64,000 nt of DNA from Petropleomorpha daqingensis (GTDB lineage: Bacteria > Actinomycetota > Actinomycetes > Mycobacteriales > Geodermatophilaceae). The stretch is taken from contig NZ_JACBZT010000001.1 in the NCBI RefSeq assembly GCF_013408985.1, forward strand, positions 2,418,001 through 2,482,000, written 5' to 3'. The notes below the pieces were generated by a model, which made no database searches, was not told the origin of the DNA, and saw only the letters and a list, made by a program, of their open reading frames with translations. This document shows positions 54,228 through 62,675 of this stretch, one piece after another; the first letter of the stretch is position 1; each line of letters opens with the position of its first letter. The position numbers and the translations under genes were made by a program.

Positions 54228-56498
54228 TCATCGGTTGCCGGCCGACAGCTCCTCGTCGTCCTCGTCGACCAGCGCGACCGACGTGATCCGGTGGACGGCG
54301 AACGTGCGGGCCTCGCCGCGCCGCTCGTCGTAGCCCTGCAGGAACCCCCCGGCCAGGGACACCGGTCGGACGACGCGCTGGCTGCCGCTGCCCTGCGCGT
54401 CGACGTAGCCGAGCCAGACCGGGATGCCCTCCCGCACCGCGCGGGAGAGCAGCTCCAGGGTTCCGGCGGTGGTCACGCCGGGCACCTGGCGCACGGCCTC
54501 GGTCCGCCGCGCGGAGAGCGCCGCGTCGCCGGCCCGGATCTCGCGCACCGTGGTCGCCAGCTCGCCGAGGTTGAGCGGGCGTCCCACGGCGACCGCCTCC
54601 GAGGCGTGCCGCCGGCCCAGCGCGCGGGGTCGGCCCGGCGGGCGGGTGAGGACGGCGCCGCCCGGCGACTCGCCCGCAGGCGCGTAGCCGGCCTCGCGCA
54701 GCACGGTGAGCACCTCGTCGGCGCCGAGCGCGCTGACCAGCACCCCCGGGGCCAGCCGGCGCAGCTCCGCCCCGGCCGTGCGCCGGTCGTTGAGCACCTG
54801 CGAGAGCAGCCCGGTGTCGTCGGAGCGGACGTAGGACTCGATCGAGCCCACCCGCAGCCGCCCGTGCTGCCGGGCGACGTCGTCCACGAGGTAGTCCAGC
54901 GCCTGCGGCACCGGGGTGCGCGAGGCCCGGGCGAAGAACTCGTGCAGGTCGTTCGCGGCCCAGCCGGCGTCCAGCGCCCGCCGCACGCTGGACTCCGAGA
55001 CCCGGTAGACGGTCGCGCCGCCGGAGGACTCCACGTCGGCGACGACGGCGAGGGTGTCGGCCAGGTCGGCCACGAGCGGTCCCGGCGCCACGAGCGAGAG
55101 GTCCGGCTGGGCGAGCACGTGGTCGACCGGGTCGGGCAGCAGCCCGCGCATGCCGTCGGCCGCGCCGTCCTCACCGCCGGCGAGCAACCCCCGGCCGGCC
55201 GTGGACAGCACCCCGCCGACCACCACCCCCAGCCGGGCCGCCTCGGCGAGCATGTCCGGTACCGGCGCGAGCCGGTCGCCGCGCCGGGGTGTCCGCCAGC
55301 GCAGCAGGGCCACGAGGTCGTCGTCGGCGAGCCCGGTGCCGGTCGGGTACTCGGCGAGCGTCTCCAGCGTCGGCCGCCGGATCGTCGGCGCGGTGTGCCG
55401 GACGAGATCGGGGGAGAGGGCGTTGACGGCCTTGCCGGCGACGTCGCGCTGCCCGACCAGCGAGTGCAGCCGGGTGCTGGTCAACCACCCGGAGGCCAGC
55501 GCCGCCCAGCGCGAGGGCAGGTCGAGGTCGCGCCACAGGTCGTAGGCACGGGTGGGCAGCCACTCGTCGCGGTGCGGCCCGCCGACGTCGAGCAGGCCGG
55601 CGGCGTGCGCCAGCTCCAGGTACCAGCCGGCGTCCGGCTCGTTCACCTTGAGCACCCGGGCCAGCCGCTTCTGGTCGCGCACTCCCACGCCGCCGCTGCG
55701 CAGCAGCCCGGCCGGCTCCTCCTCGAGTGCCGTGAGCAGCTCGCCGATCCGGCCGATCGACTCCAGCGCCGCTCCTGCCGCCTGCCGGTCGACGATCGCC
55801 TGGTCCCGGTGCACCACGGCCGGCTCCGGCCGCAGCCGGGGCGCGCCGAACGGCTGCGACCCGCGCAGCGCCAGGCCGATCTCCCGGGGCAGCTCGACGT
55901 TGAGCGCGTCGATCCGCGCGAGCAGGCCCGTGGTCAGCAGCCGGCGGGCCGGCGTCGCGGGGCCGGTTCCGGACGTGTCGGGCAGGTGACCCACCGGCCG
56001 GTCGCCGGCCAGCCGATCGAGGACCGCGCGCTCGTCGGCGGGCAGCTCGCCGAGCGCCTTCGGCAGGTCGGCGGGCAGCACCAGCCGGATCTCGGTGGCC
56101 GGCCGGCCCAGCCCCGCCGGGTAGCGGACGGCGCGGCGCACCGGTTCGGGGGCGCGCAGGACGTCGTCCCCCCAGAGCAGGGCGCGGTCGGTGAGCGTGG
56201 TGAGCGCCGCGTCGAGCACCTCGTCGGGCAGCTCCGGCAGGCGCGCGGGGAGCTCGTCGGCGGGCACGCCGTCGGTCGGCGCGAGCAGGACGACGTCGAG
56301 CACCTGGAGGGTGGCGGCGTCCAGCTCGTCGAGCGCGCGGTCCACCGACACCGGGACGGCGAGCCGGCTGGCCAGCGCCACGACGTCGCTCGGCGCGGGG
56401 CGGGCGACGTCGGGCCGGGCCGCCAGCAGCGCCATGAGCTGCTCGTCGCTGCGGGTGCGCAGCCAGGCAGCGAGCGTGAGGGGGCCGTCGGCGGACAT
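54228..56498 (-). CDS. Helicase-associated protein with WYL-like C-terminal domain
   Basis: The 756-residue protein resembles Rv0862c: no ATPase motifs, an Arg/Leu/Asp-rich helical body with a helicase C-terminal-domain-like region (PDLSLVAPGPLVADLADTLAVVADVE), and a WYL-like end (GIPVWLGYVDAQG...RVVRPVSLAGGFLQGY). It is likely a DNA-binding partner of the XPB helicase. ATG 56498 is 7 bases after TAACGT, which favours it over GTG 56507. Confidence 0.88.
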   Translation of the reverse strand: MSADGPLTLAAWLRTRSDEQLMALLAARPDVARPAPSDVVALASRLAVPVSVDRALDELDAATLQVLDVVLLAPTDGVPADELPARLPELPDEVLDAALTTLTDRALLWGDDVLRAPEPVRRAVRYPAGLGRPATEIRLVLPADLPKALGELPADERAVLDRLAGDRPVGHLPDTSGTGPATPARRLLTTGLLARIDALNVELPREIGLALRGSQPFGAPRLRPEPAVVHRDQAIVDRQAAGAALESIGRIGELLTALEEEPAGLLRSGGVGVRDQKRLARVLKVNEPDAGWYLELAHAAGLLDVGGPHRDEWLPTRAYDLWRDLDLPSRWAALASGWLTSTRLHSLVGQRDVAGKAVNALSPDLVRHTAPTIRRPTLETLAEYPTGTGLADDDLVALLRWRTPRRGDRLAPVPDMLAEAARLGVVVGGVLSTAGRGLLAGGEDGAADGMRGLLPDPVDHVLAQPDLSLVAPGPLVADLADTLAVVADVESSGGATVYRVSESSVRRALDAGWAANDLHEFFARASRTPVPQALDYLVDDVARQHGRLRVGSIESYVRSDDTGLLSQVLNDRRTAGAELRRLAPGVLVSALGADEVLTVLREAGYAPAGESPGGAVLTRPPGRPRALGRRHASEAVAVGRPLNLGELATTVREIRAGDAALSARRTEAVRQVPGVTTAGTLELLSRAVREGIPVWLGYVDAQGSGSQRVVRPVSLAGGFLQGYDERRGEARTFAVHRITSVALVDEDDEELSAGNR

Positions 56499-56505
56499 CC
56501 GGTCC

Positions 56506-56511
56506 ACGTTA
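56506..56511 (-). promoter_or_regulatory. -10 hexamer for the WYL protein gene
   Basis: TAACGT with 7 bases to the ATG at 56498, another leaderless pattern and the only one here with ATG. Confidence 0.45.
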
Positions 56512-56548
56512 CGACGGCGGCTCCGCGCACGTGCGGGACCATGGAGGG

Positions 56549-57073
56549 GTGCGACCGGCCGCGGAGGACCCCCAGACGGCGACGGCGCTGGCCGCCCACC
56601 AGGCCGGTGCCCTGCGCTGGCTCGGCGGCGGCGTCATGGCCGTCGTCCTCGGCATCCTGCTGGGCGCGGCCACCGTCGCCCTCGTCGGCGACACCGGCCG
56701 GCACTACTCGCTGCTGGGCTTCGCCGTCCTGGCCCTGGTGCTGTTCGGCATCTCGGGCGCGATCGCCGGCATCGGGGCGCTCGTGCGCACCACCCGCTGG
56801 CGGCACGCCCTGGCCGCGACCGTCTGGCGGACCGGGCGGCTGCGGATCGCCGGGCCGGCGATCGTCGCGTTCGAGCCGGAGGGCTACGACGAGCTCGACC
56901 CCGACGACACCCGCGTGCACCTGCGGCTGCTGAGCACGGCGATCTGGCGGACGCGGGCCGTGCAGAAGCTCGACGGCGCCGAGATCCTCGCCGCTCCGGT
57001 GGGGGATCGGCAGTGGGTGCTGACCGCCGAGGGGCTCGGCACGCTGGTCGGCGCGCGCACCGTCCCCCACTGA
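56549..57073 (+). CDS. Two-helix membrane protein of unknown function
   Basis: The 174-residue protein has two membrane helices (about 25-48 and 55-78) followed by a soluble domain of about 90 residues ending in WVLTAEGLGTLVGARTVPH. No family is recognised. GTG 56549 or 56531 could be the start; neither has clear signals. It diverges from the WYL gene across a short gap. Confidence 0.72.
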   Translation: MRPAAEDPQTATALAAHQAGALRWLGGGVMAVVLGILLGAATVALVGDTGRHYSLLGFAVLALVLFGISGAIAGIGALVRTTRWRHALAATVWRTGRLRIAGPAIVAFEPEGYDELDPDDTRVHLRLLSTAIWRTRAVQKLDGAEILAAPVGDRQWVLTAEGLGTLVGARTVPH

Positions 57074-57187
57074 AACGCAACACGAAGGTTGCAGGGGTCT
57101 ACCGGTCCTCCTGCGTCTGTGGTGCGCTGCGCGGGATGATGTGCCCGGAGTGCGTGCCGCCCGGCGCGCCGGACACACGGAGGCGAC

Positions 57188-57400
57188 ATGGCCAAGAAGG
57201 CCAAGAACCAGCACCTGGTCGAGCCCACCTGGGGGCGCAACACCGAGGGGGGCCCGCCGGTCAGCGAGTTCACCGCGGAGCCTGCCGGCCCGCTGTCGCC
57301 GTTCGGTGAGGACCACAGCTTCCCGCTGCCGGTCAGCGCCCTCCGCTACGCCCACCCGACCGACAAGCCGAACCGCGCCGGACTGATGGCAGGGGAGTAA
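57188..57400 (+). CDS. Small conserved-looking protein, 70 residues
   Basis: ATG 57188 follows GGAGG by about 4 bases. The product begins [18 protein letters not shown] and is rich in Pro, Gly and Glu with no membrane segment or known motif. It ends 5 bases before the acyl-CoA synthetase start, so they are likely co-transcribed. Function unknown. Confidence 0.7.
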   Translation: MAKKAKNQHLVEPTWGRNTEGGPPVSEFTAEPAGPLSPFGEDHSFPLPVSALRYAHPTDKPNRAGLMAGE

Positions 57401-57405
57401 CCGAC

Positions 57406-59061
57406 ATGACCGCGCCCGCGTTGCCGTCCTACTCGAGCGGAACCTCCACGGTGCCGCTGCTCGGGGACACGATCGGGGCCAACCTCGATCGGACGGCGGC
57501 GCGGGTCGGCGAGCACGAGGCGCTCGTCGAGTGCGCGACCGGCCGCCGCTGGAGCTATCCGCAGCTGGTGGCCGACGTCGACGCCTGCGCGCTCGGCCTG
57601 GACGCGCTCGGCGTGGCCAAGGGCGACCGGGTCGGCATCTGGGCGCCCAACTGCGCCGAGTGGGTGTTCGTCCAGTTCGGGACGGCGAAGCTCGGCACGA
57701 TCCTGGTCAACATCAACCCGGCCTACCGCACCCACGAGCTGGCGTACGTGCTCAAGCAGGCAGGCATCTCGGTGCTGGTCGCCGCGCCGTCGTTCAAGAC
57801 CAGCGACTACCGCGCGATGGTGGCCGAGGTCCGCGGCGACTGCCCCGAGCTGCGCGAGGTGCTGTTCATCGGCGACCCGGAGTGGGAGCGGCTGATGGAG
57901 ACCGGCCGCGCCGGCGACCGCTCGCTGCTGGAGCGCCGGGAGGCCGAGCTGTCGGCCGACGACCCGATCAACATCCAGTACACCTCGGGGACGACGGGCT
58001 TCCCGAAGGGCGCCACGCTCACCCACCACAACCTGCTCAACAACGGGTTCTTCGTGGGCGAGGGCTGCGGCTACACCGAGGCCGACCGGGTGTGCATCCC
58101 GGTGCCCTACTACCACTGCTTCGGCATGGGCATGGGCAACCTGGGCAGCACCTCGCACGGCTCGACGATGGTCATCCCGGCGCCCGGCTTCGACCCGGCG
58201 GCCACCCTGCAGGCCGTGCAGGACGAGCGCTGCACCTCGCTGTACGGCGTCCCCACCATGTTCATCGCCGAACTGGGCCTGCCCGACTTCGCCGACTACG
58301 ACCTCTCCTCGCTGCGGACCGGGATCATGGCCGGCTCGCCGTGCCCGGTCGAGGTGATGAAGCGGGTCGTCGACGAGATGGGCATGACCGAGGTGACCAT
58401 CTGCTACGGGATGACCGAGACCTCACCGGTCTCCACCCAGACCGGTGCCGACGACGACCTCGACCGGCGCACCTCCACCGTGGGCCGGGTGCACCCGCAC
58501 CTCGAGGTGAAGATCGTCGACCCGGAGACCGGGCTGACCGTCCCGCGCGGGGAGACCGGCGAGTTCTGCACCCGCGGCTACTCGGTGATGCTCGGCTACT
58601 GGAACGAGCCGGAGAAGACCGCCGAGGTCATCGACCGCGCCCGCTGGATGCACACCGGCGACCTCGCGACGATGGACGCCGAGGGCTATCTGAACATCGT
58701 CGGCCGGATCAAGGACATGGTCATCCGCGGCGGGGAGAACGTGTACCCGCGGGAGATCGAGGAGTTCCTCTACACCCACCCCGACGTCGTCGACGCGCAG
58801 GTGATCGGCGTGCCCGACGAGCGCTACGGCGAGGAGCTCATGGCGTGGGTGCGGCTGCGCCCGGAGGCCGAGCCGCTGACCGCCGAGGCGCTGCGCGAGT
58901 TCTGCAGCGGCCGGCTGGCGCACTACAAGGTGCCGCGCTACGTCAAGGTCGTCGAGGAGTTCCCGATGACGGTCACCGGCAAGATCCGCAAGGTCGAGAT
59001 GCGCGAGGTCTCCGTCGAGGAGCTCGGCCTCCAGTCCGCCGCCGCCGTCAAGAACGCCTGA
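57406..59061 (+). CDS. AMP-dependent acyl-CoA synthetase
   Basis: The 551-residue ligase activates a carboxylic acid as acyl-AMP and transfers it to CoA. The P-loop-like [12 protein letters not shown], the YGMTETSP aromatic motif, the [18 protein letters not shown] hinge and the C-terminal catalytic lysine in TGKIRK are all present. It resembles medium/long-chain fatty acyl-CoA synthetases. ATG 57406 follows GGGGAG by about 8 bases. Confidence 0.93.
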   Translation: MTAPALPSYSSGTSTVPLLGDTIGANLDRTAARVGEHEALVECATGRRWSYPQLVADVDACALGLDALGVAKGDRVGIWAPNCAEWVFVQFGTAKLGTILVNINPAYRTHELAYVLKQAGISVLVAAPSFKTSDYRAMVAEVRGDCPELREVLFIGDPEWERLMETGRAGDRSLLERREAELSADDPINIQYTSGTTGFPKGATLTHHNLLNNGFFVGEGCGYTEADRVCIPVPYYHCFGMGMGNLGSTSHGSTMVIPAPGFDPAATLQAVQDERCTSLYGVPTMFIAELGLPDFADYDLSSLRTGIMAGSPCPVEVMKRVVDEMGMTEVTICYGMTETSPVSTQTGADDDLDRRTSTVGRVHPHLEVKIVDPETGLTVPRGETGEFCTRGYSVMLGYWNEPEKTAEVIDRARWMHTGDLATMDAEGYLNIVGRIKDMVIRGGENVYPREIEEFLYTHPDVVDAQVIGVPDERYGEELMAWVRLRPEAEPLTAEALREFCSGRLAHYKVPRYVKVVEEFPMTVTGKIRKVEMREVSVEELGLQSAAAVKNA

Positions 59062-59098
59062 CCCGCTTCGGCGCCGCAGACGGCTCATCGCCCGGCTC

Positions 59099-59160
59099 TT
59101 GCGGTGTTCTGCAAGCTCTTGCGGTCCTGCAGGACCGCGAAAGCTGCCACAACACCGCAA
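59099..59160. repeat. Nested inverted repeat with internal direct repeat
   Basis: The outer arms TTGCGGTGTT (59099-59108) and AACACCGCAA (59151-59160) enclose a perfect 18-bp palindrome at 59121-59138 (GCGGTCCTGCAGGACCGC). GCTCTTGCGGT also occurs twice, at 59095-59105 and 59115-59125. It probably ends transcription of the acyl-CoA synthetase gene. Confidence 0.75.
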
Positions 59161-59189
59161 AACCGCGGCCGAACGCCTGAGCCCCGCGG

Positions 59190-59227
59190 TTTCGCGCGCT
59201 TAACCGCGCGCGGTTAAGCGCGCGAAA
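59190..59227. repeat. 38-bp perfect palindrome between convergent genes
   Basis: The sequence TTTCGCGCGCTTAACCGCG (59190-59208) is followed directly by its exact reverse complement (59209-59227) with no loop. It ends 6 bases before the stop of the opposing membrane-protein gene. It may be a bidirectional terminator or a protein-binding site. Confidence 0.9.
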
Positions 59228-59233
59228 GCACGC

Positions 59234-59545
59234 TCAGGACTTGGCCTTGGCCTTCTCGGCGGGGGCGAGGCGGACGATCAGCTTGGAGATCAGGCTGGCC
59301 ACCACGATGTAGATCACCGCGGCCAGGGCGTCGTTGATCGCCTCGCCGAACTTCGGGTTCGTGGTCGAGAACAGGTCCTTGGTGAACCAGCCGAAGTTGT
59401 CCCGCCAGCTGGTGGTGAACTGGACCAGCGTGTTGGCCGGGTTCGCGCCGAAGAGCACGAAGGCTGCGTGGATCAGGATCACCGCCCCGATCACGCCGCC
59501 GATGAGGCGGACCGCCGCGGCTGCCAGGCTGAACCATCGGGCCAT
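59234..59545 (-). CDS. Small two-helix membrane protein
   Basis: The 103-residue protein has two membrane helices (about 8-32 and 70-92) linked by a polar loop, with a Lys-rich tail (AEKAKAKS). It looks like a small actinobacterial envelope protein of unknown role. ATG 59545 lies 6 bases after CATCAT. The 38-bp palindrome lies just past its stop. Confidence 0.75.
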   Translation of the reverse strand: MARWFSLAAAAVRLIGGVIGAVILIHAAFVLFGANPANTLVQFTTSWRDNFGWFTKDLFSTTNPKFGEAINDALAAVIYIVVASLISKLIVRLAPAEKAKAKS

Positions 59546-59590
59546 GCCGGAATGATGCCCCGGGTCCCCGACGCTCGCACGCGGTGCCTG

Positions 59591-60358
59591 TTACCCGACG
59601 TCGACGCTCACCACCAGCGCGCGGTGGTCCGACAGCGGCAGCCGCAGCGCGGTCGCCGGCCCTGTCGCGCGCAGCGGGCCGCGGACCAGCACGTGGTCCA
59701 GCTGCCGGCGTGGCGAGTCGACGGGGAAGGTGTCGGCGGTGGCGACCAGCCGCAGCCCGCTGACCGAGGCGGCCTGGCGCTGCTCCATGTTCAGGTCGCC
59801 CATGAGGACGAGCGGTTCGACGGTGCCGGTGAGCGACCGGACCAGCCGGCGCAGCTGCAGCGCGTTCCAGCCCGGCATGAACGACAGGTGCGTGTTGGTC
59901 ACCGTGAGCTGCCCGCCGGGGCCCTCGATCACCGCGGCGACCGCCACCCGCGGCTCGTCGCTGACCATGATCGGGCGGCGCCGGCCCTTGAACCACATCG
60001 GCACCTTCGCGCGCAGCGCCGGCAACCGGACCACCCGCCACGAGACGACCGGCAGGCGGGAGACCAGCCCGATCCCGTAGCTGGCCGAGCCGGGTTGCTC
60101 CTCGCCGGTCGCCGCCATCCACGTGCCGCCCGGGGTGCCCGACAGCGCGGCGACGAACTGCGAGTCGACCGCGCCCATCGCCTCGGCCGCGACCGCGGTC
60201 AGGTCAGCGTTCATCGACCGCGGCTGGTCGCGGTCGACCTCCTGGAGGCCCAGGACGTCGGCGTCGATCGTCTTCACGGCGTCGGCGAGGCGGTCCACGT
60301 CCACCTGGCCGTCGTCGAGCGACCGTCCGTGCAGGATGTTGAAGGTCGCGATGCGCAC
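59591..60358 (-). CDS. Endonuclease/exonuclease/phosphatase (EEP) family protein
   Basis: The 255-residue enzyme has the EEP fold residues: ATFNILHG, LQEVD (metal Glu), NTHLSF, GDLNM (catalytic Asp and Asn) and SDHRAL (general-base Asp/His pair). It may cleave DNA, phosphodiesters or phospholipids; no signal peptide is seen, so it is cytosolic. GTG 60358 has AGGG about 5 bases upstream. Confidence 0.9.
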   Translation of the reverse strand: MRIATFNILHGRSLDDGQVDVDRLADAVKTIDADVLGLQEVDRDQPRSMNADLTAVAAEAMGAVDSQFVAALSGTPGGTWMAATGEEQPGSASYGIGLVSRLPVVSWRVVRLPALRAKVPMWFKGRRRPIMVSDEPRVAVAAVIEGPGGQLTVTNTHLSFMPGWNALQLRRLVRSLTGTVEPLVLMGDLNMEQRQAASVSGLRLVATADTFPVDSPRRQLDHVLVRGPLRATGPATALRLPLSDHRALVVSVDVG

Positions 60359-60435
60359 GCATGCCCTGTGCCCCGTGCGGCGGTGATCTACCGCCCGAGG
60401 TTCACCGGGCAGGTCAGCGGGGGTAGCAGGCCTGC

Positions 60436-60996
60436 GTGACGTCGGCGGAGCGGGACGAGGTCCGGGAGCTGCTCAAGCGGACGGCCGTCGCGCTCAAGCA
60501 GGACGGCGTCCCTTTCGCGCTGTGCGGCGGGTACGCCGCCTGGGCCCGCGGAGCGCCGGAACCCGAGCACGACGCCGACTTCCTCGTCCCCGAGGCCGAC
60601 GCCGAGCGGGCCGCCAAGGCGCTCGCCGACGCCGGGCTCGAGGTCGCGGACCCGGCCGAGGACTGGCTGCTCAAGGTGGTCGGCGAGCACACGTTCGTCG
60701 ACGTCCTGTGGCGGACCTGCGGCCACCCGGTGGAGGGCGACCTGCTCGACCGCGCCGAGGAGCTCCCGGTCCTCTCGGTGATCATGCCGGTGCTCGGTGC
60801 GACCGACATCGTCGTCACCAAGCTGATGGCCCTCGACGAGCACTACTGCGACTTCGCCCGCCTGCTGCCGGTCGCCCGGGCGCTGCGCGAGCAGGTCGAC
60901 TGGCCGCGGGTGCGCCGCGACGTCGCGACCAACGACTTCGCCGTCGTCTTCCTGCAGCTGCTCGACCGGCTGGGCGTCGCCCCGGCTCAGGAGTAG
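60436..60996 (+). CDS. Nucleotidyltransferase-fold protein
   Basis: The 186-residue protein has the LCGGYAAWARGAPEPEHDADFLV segment, which fits a polymerase-beta-like nucleotidyltransferase (GG and DxD motifs) of the AbiEii/DUF6036-like type, then a helical C-terminus. There is no toxin partner (AbiEi) beside it. GTG 60436 has TAGCAG 6 bases upstream. Its last 10 bases overlap the opposing DUF202 gene. Confidence 0.82.
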   Translation: MTSAERDEVRELLKRTAVALKQDGVPFALCGGYAAWARGAPEPEHDADFLVPEADAERAAKALADAGLEVADPAEDWLLKVVGEHTFVDVLWRTCGHPVEGDLLDRAEELPVLSVIMPVLGATDIVVTKLMALDEHYCDFARLLPVARALREQVDWPRVRRDVATNDFAVVFLQLLDRLGVAPAQE

Positions 60997-61304
60997 GCGA
61001 GGACGGCGACCGCCGCGGCCAGCGCCGCCACCACCACGACACCGACGGCCAGCGGCACCGAGCGCCGGGTGACCGCGTCCTCTCCCGCGTCGATCGCGCG
61101 CAGCACCCCGCGGTAGCGCCGGGGAGCGACGGCGCCGAGCAGCGCGAGGCCGAGCAGGGCCACCCCGCCGGCGAGCAGGACCAGCAGCAGGTCGCCGGCC
61201 AGGAGGGCGCCGTGCGCGATCAGCCCCGCGACGCCGAGCACGCCCAGCGCGGTCCGCTGCCAGGCGAGGCCGGTGCGCTCGGGCTGGGTCTCCACCGGTG
61301 TCAC
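60987..61304 (-). CDS. DUF202 family membrane protein (YidG-like)
   Basis: The 105-residue protein has three membrane helices and the family motif GLAWQRTALGVLGVAGL near the start. Function unknown. GTG 61304 overlaps the stop of the other DUF202 gene (GTGA); the longer frame upstream lies within that gene. The two paralogues probably form a heteromeric membrane complex. Confidence 0.87.
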   Translation of the reverse strand: MTPVETQPERTGLAWQRTALGVLGVAGLIAHGALLAGDLLLVLLAGGVALLGLALLGAVAPRRYRGVLRAIDAGEDAVTRRSVPLAVGVVVVAALAAAVAVLAYS

Positions 61305-61648
61305 CGCCGCAGCAGCTCGACGGCGACCAGCGCCAGCGCCACCACGAGGACCCCCGCGACGACGGCGACCAGCGCCGGTGCCATGCGGTTGTCGGGCAGC
61401 GGGCGGCCGGCGCGGATCGCGGCCTCGTTGGCCCGCCACCGGGCGTACCCGCCGAGCGCGGCACCGAGGCCGATGAGCACGAGGACGAGCGCGAGCACGG
61501 TGCTGCCCCAGCGAACGCCCAGGTCGGGTGCGTAGGTGGCGACGGCGACCCCGCCGGCGACCAGGGCCAGGCCGGTGCGCAGCCAGGCGAGCAGGGTGCG
61601 CTCGTTGGCCAGCGTGAACCGGTAGTCGGGGTGGTCGGGCTCGCTCAC
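61301..61648 (-). CDS. DUF202 family membrane protein (YidH-like)
   Basis: The 115-residue protein has the DUF202 start [23 protein letters not shown] and three membrane helices. It is the first gene of the DUF202 pair. GTG 61648 lies 6 bases after TAGCCT, so the transcript is probably leaderless. Confidence 0.9.
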   Translation of the reverse strand: MSEPDHPDYRFTLANERTLLAWLRTGLALVAGGVAVATYAPDLGVRWGSTVLALVLVLIGLGAALGGYARWRANEAAIRAGRPLPDNRMAPALVAVVAGVLVVALALVAVELLRR

Positions 61649-61654
61649 CGCGCC

Positions 61655-61660
61655 AGGCTA
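61655..61660 (-). promoter_or_regulatory. -10 hexamer for the DUF202 pair
   Basis: TAGCCT, 6 bases, then GTG at 61648 with no ribosome site. Confidence 0.5.
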
Positions 61661-61788
61661 GGGCGCGCCGCGGAAATCAACTGGTCGGACCGGGCGACGC
61701 GGCGGCTAACCTGGGCACGAGCGGCCGGCGCGCCGCGCCGTCCACCGGTCCGTGGACCGGACCGCAGAGAGTGACTGAGGGATCCAAC

Positions 61789-62184
61789 GTGCCCACCGGC
61801 AGAGTCAAGTGGTTCAACCCGGAGAAGGGGTTCGGCTTCCTGTCCCGTGAGGACGGGCCGGATGTCTTCGTGCACAAGGACGCCCTCCCGACCGGCACCA
61901 CCGAGCTCAAGCCCGGGCAGCGGGTCGAGTTCGGCATCGTCGCGGGACGACGGGGCGACCAGGCGCTGCAGGTGCGGGTGCTCGACCCGCTGCCGTCGGT
62001 GGCGGCCACCCACGCCGCGGCCAGCCGCAAGAAGCCCGACGAGCTCGTGCCGATCATCGAGGACCTGATCAAGCTGCTCGACGACGTGTCGAACACGCTG
62101 CGTCGGGGCCGGCACCCCGACCGGGCCGAGTCGCGCAAGGTCGCCGCGGTGCTGCGCGCGGTCGCCGGCGACCTGGAGAGCTAA
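61789..62184 (+). CDS. Cold-shock protein with C-terminal extension (CspB-like long form)
   Basis: The 131-residue protein has a cold-shock domain in the first 68 residues (KGFGFL and VFVHKD RNA-binding motifs) and a helical, Lys/Arg/Leu-rich C-terminal tail of about 60 residues. This is the layout of mycobacterial CspB (Rv0871, about 135 residues). GTG 61789 follows GAGGGA by about 6 bases. A CCGGTCC/GGACCGG hairpin (61745-61760) lies in its leader. Its stop shares CTAA with the opposing gene. Confidence 0.92.
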   Translation: MPTGRVKWFNPEKGFGFLSREDGPDVFVHKDALPTGTTELKPGQRVEFGIVAGRRGDQALQVRVLDPLPSVAATHAAASRKKPDELVPIIEDLIKLLDDVSNTLRRGRHPDRAESRKVAAVLRAVAGDLES

Positions 62185-62675
62185 CCCGACGGGGTCGCGC
62201 TGCCGGTGCCCGTCGTCCGGCTGCCGGGACGGATGAAGCCGACCGGCCAGGCGCCGGAGAAGACGCCGCACGGGCCGCCCTTGTCCTCGACCACCACGAG
62301 GTAGAAGGCAGCCGGGACGACGTCGGAGCTGTTGATCCGGTCGAACACGGTCGTGCCCTTGCCGACGTCGACCGAGCCGATCTTCTCCTCGAGCTTGTCG
62401 TCGAAGACCTGGACGCTCCAGCCCTGTGCGGCGACGTCCTTCGGCACCGTGAACGTGATCGGCGAGTCGGGGGAGACCTCGATCACCGGCGGCGTGGTGT
62501 CGTAGCGCCGGCCGTCGCCGTCCAGGCAGTACTGGGTGGGCTTGACCGTGACGGTCTGGCTGCCCGTCTCGACGGTGACCGTCGGCGGGCCGTCGGACGA
62601 GCTGCCCGTGCTGCCGCAACCGGTCAGGACCGCGAGGAGCACCGTGCCGACAGCGGTCGCGTGCCTCAGCCCCAC
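62181..62675 (-). CDS. DUF2771-type lipoprotein
   Basis: The 164-residue lipoprotein has a lipobox LLAVLTGC near residue 20 and a beta-rich domain with two cysteines (YCLDGD and GGPCGVFSG). Content and position after the MFS gene match Rv0875c (DUF2771). The first 10 bases overlap the end of the MFS gene, so it is the second gene of that operon. Confidence 0.85.
   Translation of the reverse strand: MGLRHATAVGTVLLAVLTGCGSTGSSSDGPPTVTVETGSQTVTVKPTQYCLDGDGRRYDTTPPVIEVSPDSPITFTVPKDVAAQGWSVQVFDDKLEEKIGSVDVGKGTTVFDRINSSDVVPAAFYLVVVEDKGGPCGVFSGAWPVGFIRPGSRTTGTGSATPSG

Noticed and set aside
60436-60996. Nucleotidyltransferase as an AbiE-type toxin-antitoxin system
   Set aside because: The neighbours are an EEP nuclease on the other strand and DUF202 membrane proteins; no AbiEi-like antitoxin gene is present.
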